From JAVWPP01 sp036635835 (GTDB lineage: Bacteria > Bacillota > Clostridia > TANB77 > CAG-465): a stretch of 8,367 nt of DNA. The stretch is from the NCBI GenBank assembly GCA_036635835.1, contig JAVWPP010000042.1, positions 1 to 8,367 of the forward strand, read 5' to 3'. Positions within the stretch are counted from its first letter, which is position 1. Every line of letters starts with the position of its first letter. A program made the position numbers and the translations under genes. Below, in pieces: positions 5,781 through 8,367 of the stretch. Below the pieces are notes generated by a model. That model saw only the letters and a program-made list of their open reading frames with translations, was not told where the DNA came from and searched no databases.

Positions 5781-5933
5781 AAAATAAAAAAAGAAAAATA
5801 AAAAAAGAAAAATAAAAAAAGAAAAATAAAAAAAGAAAAAATAAAAAAAGAAAAAAGAAAAAAATAAAAAAAAAAATAAAAAATAAAAAATAAAAAAAAA
5901 TAAAAAAAATAAAAAAAATAAATAAAAAATAAA
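5781..5933. repeat. A-rich minisatellite with 14-bp period
   Basis: This is 153 bases of A with scattered T and G and no C on the + strand. The first part repeats a 14-bp unit (G, five A, T, seven A) with G at 5793, 5807, 5821 and 5835. It then drifts (G at 5850 and 5857) into A7-10/T runs. It probably grows and shrinks by slippage, and the phased A-tracts may bend the DNA. It ends about 83 bp upstream of the radical SAM -35 box. Confidence 0.9.
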
Positions 5934-6016
5934 GCACATATACCATAATCTAAGATAAACTGCCTTGTATAGAAGCATTACCGGCATACGTTTTTCATAC
6001 AAAATCTACATTTCCA

Positions 6017-6045
6017 TTGAAAAACATAATATAAAATGATATAAT
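6017..6045 (+). promoter_or_regulatory. Sigma-A promoter of the radical SAM gene
   Basis: TTGAAA (6017-6022), a 17-bp spacer, and a perfect TATAAT (6040-6045) with an extended -10 TGA (6037-6039). It is the closest to consensus in the window. The start of transcription near 6052 gives a leader of about 19 nt, just long enough for the AGGAG site at 6058-6062. Confidence 0.88.
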
Positions 6046-6070
6046 AAACAAGAAAACAGGAGTGAAATAC

Positions 6071-7867
6071 ATGGTAAAATTAAGAGGAAACATATTAAAA
6101 AGCGTTCAAAAACCAGCTAGATACGTAGGTGGAGAATATGGACAAGTAATAAAAAACAAAAACAATGTCAAATTTAGATTTGCATTTTGCTTTCCAGACA
6201 CATATGAAATTGGAATGTCTAATTTAGGAATTAGAATATTATATAACGTACTAAACCAAAGAAGAGACACTTGGTGCGAGAGAGTATACACGCCTTGGAT
6301 AGACATGGAAGCTAGAATGAGAGAAAACAATATCCCGCTTTATGCCCATGAATCTAAAGATGAGCTAAAAGAATTCTCTATGGTAGGATTTACACTGCAG
6401 TACGAAATGAGCTACACAAATATATTAAACATGTTAGATTTAGCAGGCATGGAAGTATGCTCAAAAGATAGAAAAGAAACAGATCCCTTTATAATAGCAG
6501 GAGGCCCATGTGCGTGCAATCCAGCGCCAATTGCCCCATACATAGACTTCTTCCTTATAGGGGAAGGAGAAGAAATCTTCGGAGAAATAATAGACAAATA
6601 CAATGAGTGGAAAGCATCTGGAAAGCTTAAAAGAGAATATTTAGAAAGCATAAAAGATATAACTGGTGTATACATACCATCTATTCATGATGAAAATTCA
6701 AAAATACAAAAAAGAATAATTAAAGATATGGATACAGTAATGTACCCAACTAATTTTGTTGTACCTAGCACAGATATAGTCCACGATAGAATAATGCTAG
6801 AAGTTTTTAGAGGCTGCACAAGAGGCTGCAGGTTCTGCCAAGCTGGGTATATATATAGACCAGTTAGAGAAAAATCTGTAGATGTATTAACTAGGCAAGC
6901 TAAAGAAAGCCTAATTAACACTGGAATAGATGAAGTATCTCTATCTTCGCTTAGCACAAGCGATTATCCATGCTTTGTAGAGCTTGCAGAAAAGCTATTA
7001 GAGATTGGAAAAGATAAAAAAATGAGCCTTTCTCTACCTTCACTTAGAATAGATTCTATGAATGTAGATATCCTTAAAAAAGTGCAAGAAGTAAGAAAAA
7101 GTGGGCTTACATTTGCCCCAGAAGCAGGCACTCAAAGGCTGCGAGATGTAATAAATAAAAACATAACTAAAGAAGATATAATGAATTCATGCAAGCTTGC
7201 TTTCGAAAACGGCTGGTCTACCCTAAAGCTTTACTTTATGATAGGTCTACCTACTGAAACCTACGAGGATTTAGACGGCATAGCAGAGCTTACGCAAGAT
7301 ATAGTTAATGTATATAACGAAATGCCTAAAGAGCAAAGAAAAGGTAGGCTTAATATAACAGTTAGTACCTCTACTTTTGTTCCTAAAGCAAATACACCTT
7401 TCCAGTGGGTAGGTCAAGATACTATGGAAAGCGTAGAAGCTAAGCAAAAGTACCTAATGAATAAGCTTAAAATACGAGGAGTTAGATATAAATGGCATAG
7501 CTCTAAAGTTAGCGTTATAGAGGCAAATATAGCAAGAGGCGGCATAGAAATAGCTCCTGTAATACTAGATGCATGGAAAAATGGAGCAAAGCTAGACAGC
7601 TGGGATGAGACATTTAAAGAAGAAGTTTGGATAGAAGCTTTCAAAAAAAATAACATAGATATGCAGGCGTACGCAGCTAGAGTGCTACCTTTAGATGCAA
7701 AGCTTCCATGGGACAATATTTTTGTAGGAGTGGAAAAAGATTTCCTTAAAAGAGAGTATGCTAAAGCCCTAGAAGAGCAGGTTACCATGAGATGTTCAGA
7801 AGATCACTGCGCAGCTTGTGGCGTAACTAAGATAGCTAAATGTAAGTTTTTAAATAAGAAAAAATAG
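6071..7867 (+). CDS. TIGR03960-type radical SAM protein with B12-binding-like N-terminal domain
   Basis: A cytoplasmic radical SAM enzyme of unknown reaction; the family is widespread in Clostridia. I start it at ATG 6071 (598 residues), eight bases after AGGAG (6058-6062). The longer GTG frame from 6062 would overlap that ribosome site. Residues about 30-200 form the B12-binding-like domain with F-P-D-T-Y-E-I-G-M-S-N-L-G, I-A-G-G-P-C and I-G-E-G-E-E. The cobalamin His of D-x-H-x-x-G is replaced (D-x-Y-x-x-G), as I recall for the family. The radical SAM domain (about 235-470) has the cluster motif G-C249-T-R-G-C253-R-F-C256-Q. The C-terminus carries a four-Cys set (C575, C580, C583, C591) that may hold another metal. 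In many Clostridia a DUF2344/TIGR03936 partner is fused or follows directly, with RNase G and rplU-rpmA nearby; none is here. It is monocistronic. Confidence 0.92.
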   Translation: MVKLRGNILKSVQKPARYVGGEYGQVIKNKNNVKFRFAFCFPDTYEIGMSNLGIRILYNVLNQRRDTWCERVYTPWIDMEARMRENNIPLYAHESKDELKEFSMVGFTLQYEMSYTNILNMLDLAGMEVCSKDRKETDPFIIAGGPCACNPAPIAPYIDFFLIGEGEEIFGEIIDKYNEWKASGKLKREYLESIKDITGVYIPSIHDENSKIQKRIIKDMDTVMYPTNFVVPSTDIVHDRIMLEVFRGCTRGCRFCQAGYIYRPVREKSVDVLTRQAKESLINTGIDEVSLSSLSTSDYPCFVELAEKLLEIGKDKKMSLSLPSLRIDSMNVDILKKVQEVRKSGLTFAPEAGTQRLRDVINKNITKEDIMNSCKLAFENGWSTLKLYFMIGLPTETYEDLDGIAELTQDIVNVYNEMPKEQRKGRLNITVSTSTFVPKANTPFQWVGQDTMESVEAKQKYLMNKLKIRGVRYKWHSSKVSVIEANIARGGIEIAPVILDAWKNGAKLDSWDETFKEEVWIEAFKKNNIDMQAYAARVLPLDAKLPWDNIFVGVEKDFLKREYAKALEEQVTMRCSEDHCAACGVTKIAKCKFLNKKK

Positions 7868-7924
7868 TATATATTTTTTAAAAAACATATAAAATATAAC
7901 TTTCTAGATACGGAAATATAGTTA

Positions 7925-7950
7925 ATGAGAATAAAGTTTCTCATATGTTT
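7925..7950 (+). terminator. Weak hairpin downstream of the radical SAM gene
   Basis: The 7-bp stem ATGAGAA (7925-7931) / TTCTCAT (7938-7944) has a 6-nt loop and is followed by ATGTTTT. The stem is short and AT-rich, so it is at most a weak terminator or RNA-stabilising hairpin ahead of the stronger one at 8011. Confidence 0.3.
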
Positions 7951-7956
7951 TAAAAG

Positions 7957-8010
7957 AAAAAATAAAAATAAAAATAAAAATAAAAATAAAAATAAAAATA
8001 AAAATAAAAT
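7957..8010. repeat. Hexamer tandem repeat (TAAAAA)n
   Basis: T occurs every six bases from 7963 to 8005 (eight Ts) in an otherwise pure A run, so there are about eight units. It abuts the 5' arm of the terminator at 8011. On the - strand it would act as a T-rich tail for that hairpin, which could make the terminator bidirectional. Confidence 0.92.
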
Positions 8011-8037
8011 AAGCACTTACGTAAGTAGGTGCTTTTT
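8011..8037 (+). terminator. Rho-independent terminator after the radical SAM gene
   Basis: The 10-bp stem AAGCACTTAC (8011-8020) / GTAGGTGCTT (8025-8034) has one T-G pair and loop GTAA, with the T-run continuing to 8037. It is the best terminator for the radical SAM transcript, 144 bp after its stop, and separates it from the pilin-like gene. Confidence 0.85.
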
Positions 8038-8094
8038 GCATAAAAAAACAAAAAATAAACTTTAGCATAAAATCAATCTTTTAAATAAAATATA

Positions 8095-8123
8095 TTGTTT
8101 TAAATTACAATAAGATATAAGAT
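8095..8123 (+). promoter_or_regulatory. Possible promoter overlapping the heptamer repeat
   Basis: TTGTTT (8095-8100) lies 17 bp before TAAGAT (8118-8123), and overlapping TATAAG boxes occur in each heptamer. The last unit runs into TATAAA (8151-8156), which would suit a short leader but has no -35 partner. Which -10 is used is not clear. Confidence 0.35.
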
Positions 8124-8153
8124 ATAAGATATAAGATATAAGATATAAGATAT
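8112..8153. repeat. Heptamer tandem repeat (AAGATAT)6 upstream of the pilin-like gene
   Basis: Six perfect 7-bp units have G at 8114, 8121, 8128, 8135, 8142 and 8149. The array ends 25 bp before the ATG and contains repeated -10-like TATAAG/TAAGAT sequences. Copy-number change would alter promoter spacing or leader length, but not the reading frame. Confidence 0.93.
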
Positions 8154-8178
8154 AAACATAAAGTACAAAGGAGAAAAA

Positions 8179-8367
8179 ATGAATAAAAAATATGGAATGA
8201 GCTTGGTAGTTTTAGTAATAACTATTCTAGTCATGATAATTCTTGCAGGAGCTGTAGTTATAAACATAACAAAAAACAACTCTATAGAAAAAGCAAACGA
8301 CTCTGCATACGTAGCAACAGTAGCAACGTACAAAGAAGAGCTAAACACATATATAGTAAATCAGCTA
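8179..8367 (+). CDS. Type IV pilin-like protein, N-terminal part (cut by window end)
   Basis: The first 63 residues are open to the window edge. A short basic leader MNKKYG is followed by a typical prepilin helix starting MSLVVLVITILV and continuing through M-I-I-L-A-G-A-V-V-I. Prepilin peptidase would cut after G6 and methylate the new N-terminal residue. The Glu usual at mature position 5 is replaced by Val, as I recall for a large group of clostridial pilin-like proteins with G-x-S-L-x-V-L-V-I-T-I. After the helix comes a helical stretch (N-S-I-E-K-A-N-D, then Y-K-E-E-L-N-T-Y), continuing as in pilin stalks. The start follows AAAGGAG (8167-8173) at ideal spacing. The product would be assembled at, or anchored in, the cytoplasmic membrane. 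The C-terminal domain, and so its role, is unknown. Confidence 0.85.
   Translation, partial: MNKKYGMSLVVLVITILVMIILAGAVVINITKNNSIEKANDSAYVATVATYKEELNTYIVNQL

Larger units (their letters stand above)
5667..6070. other. 404-bp gap: terminator, A-rich minisatellite, promoter
   Basis: It holds the terminator just after 5666, an AT-rich spacer (5716-5780), the 153-bp A-rich tract (5781-5933), a unique 80-bp stretch of more ordinary composition (5934-6016) in which I see no gene or clear RNA, and the promoter and ribosome site of the radical SAM gene. Long open frames on the - strand across the tract encode only Phe-rich low-complexity sequence and are not genes. Confidence 0.75.
7868..8178. other. 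311-bp gap: weak hairpin, hexamer repeat, terminator, heptamer repeat
   Basis: It contains a weak hairpin (7925-7944), the TAAAAA hexamer array, a strong terminator (8011-8037), an A-rich spacer, and the AAGATAT heptamer array leading into the pilin-like gene's ribosome site (AAAGGAG, 8167-8173). No reading frame with a credible start and coding character is present. Confidence 0.8.

Noticed and set aside
5499..6002. Long - strand open frames rich in Phe over the A-rich tract
   Set aside because: They are translations of the A-rich repeat read backwards (Phe/Tyr/Leu only), with no ribosome site or domain.
7804..8016. - strand open frame made of repeated Leu/Phe
   Set aside because: It is the TAAAAA hexamer array translated in reverse and has no gene features.
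8112..8153. CRISPR array or replication-origin iterons
   Set aside because: The units are 7 bp, contiguous and AT-only apart from one G, with no spacers and no replication gene nearby. A simple tandem repeat explains it.

Overview
The window reads as chromosomal DNA from an anaerobic, low-GC Firmicute of the Clostridia, possibly an uncultured gut lineage. The clues are the very AT-rich composition, AGGAGG-type ribosome binding sites, sigma-A promoters with extended -10 boxes, a family II pyrophosphatase, a DacF/PBP5-type carboxypeptidase, a TIGR03960-type radical SAM protein, and a clostridial pilin-like protein whose mature N-terminus is rich in Val and Ile. The species cannot be named from this sequence.

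All genes are on the + strand. In order they are: a divergent PHP-domain phosphoesterase (162-1076); a secreted beta-repeat (bactofilin/polymer-forming-like) protein with a C-terminal membrane domain (1212-2429); a 617-bp accessory gap; Mn-dependent inorganic pyrophosphatase ppaC (3047-3967); D-Ala-D-Ala carboxypeptidase dacF (4047-5276); a small single-helix membrane-anchored protein (5343-5666); a 404-bp gap with a 153-bp A-rich minisatellite; a B12-binding-like radical SAM protein (re-started at 6071, to 7867); a 311-bp gap with hexamer and heptamer repeats; and the start of a type IV pilin-like protein cut by the window edge (8179-8367).

The genes are mostly separate transcription units. 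Good promoters (near-consensus -35, exactly 17 bp, extended TGn -10) precede the PHP, beta-repeat, ppaC and radical SAM genes, and hairpin terminators follow most genes. Only dacF and the 107-residue gene, with no terminator between them, look able to share a transcript. There is no single pathway here: the set is housekeeping (pyrophosphate hydrolysis, nucleotide/RNA phosphoester hydrolysis), cell-wall maturation and envelope proteins.

No clear new defence or metabolic system is visible. The most notable parts are non-coding or decaying. Two identical 68-bp hairpin repeats flank a relic of a DinD-type (BRO/antirepressor-like) gene, which is cut by what looks like one end of an IS3-family element. 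Several short tandem repeats sit where length changes could matter: inside the signal-peptide n-region of dacF (3 x 24 bp) and just upstream of the pilin-like gene (6 x 7 bp, each unit resembling a -10 box).
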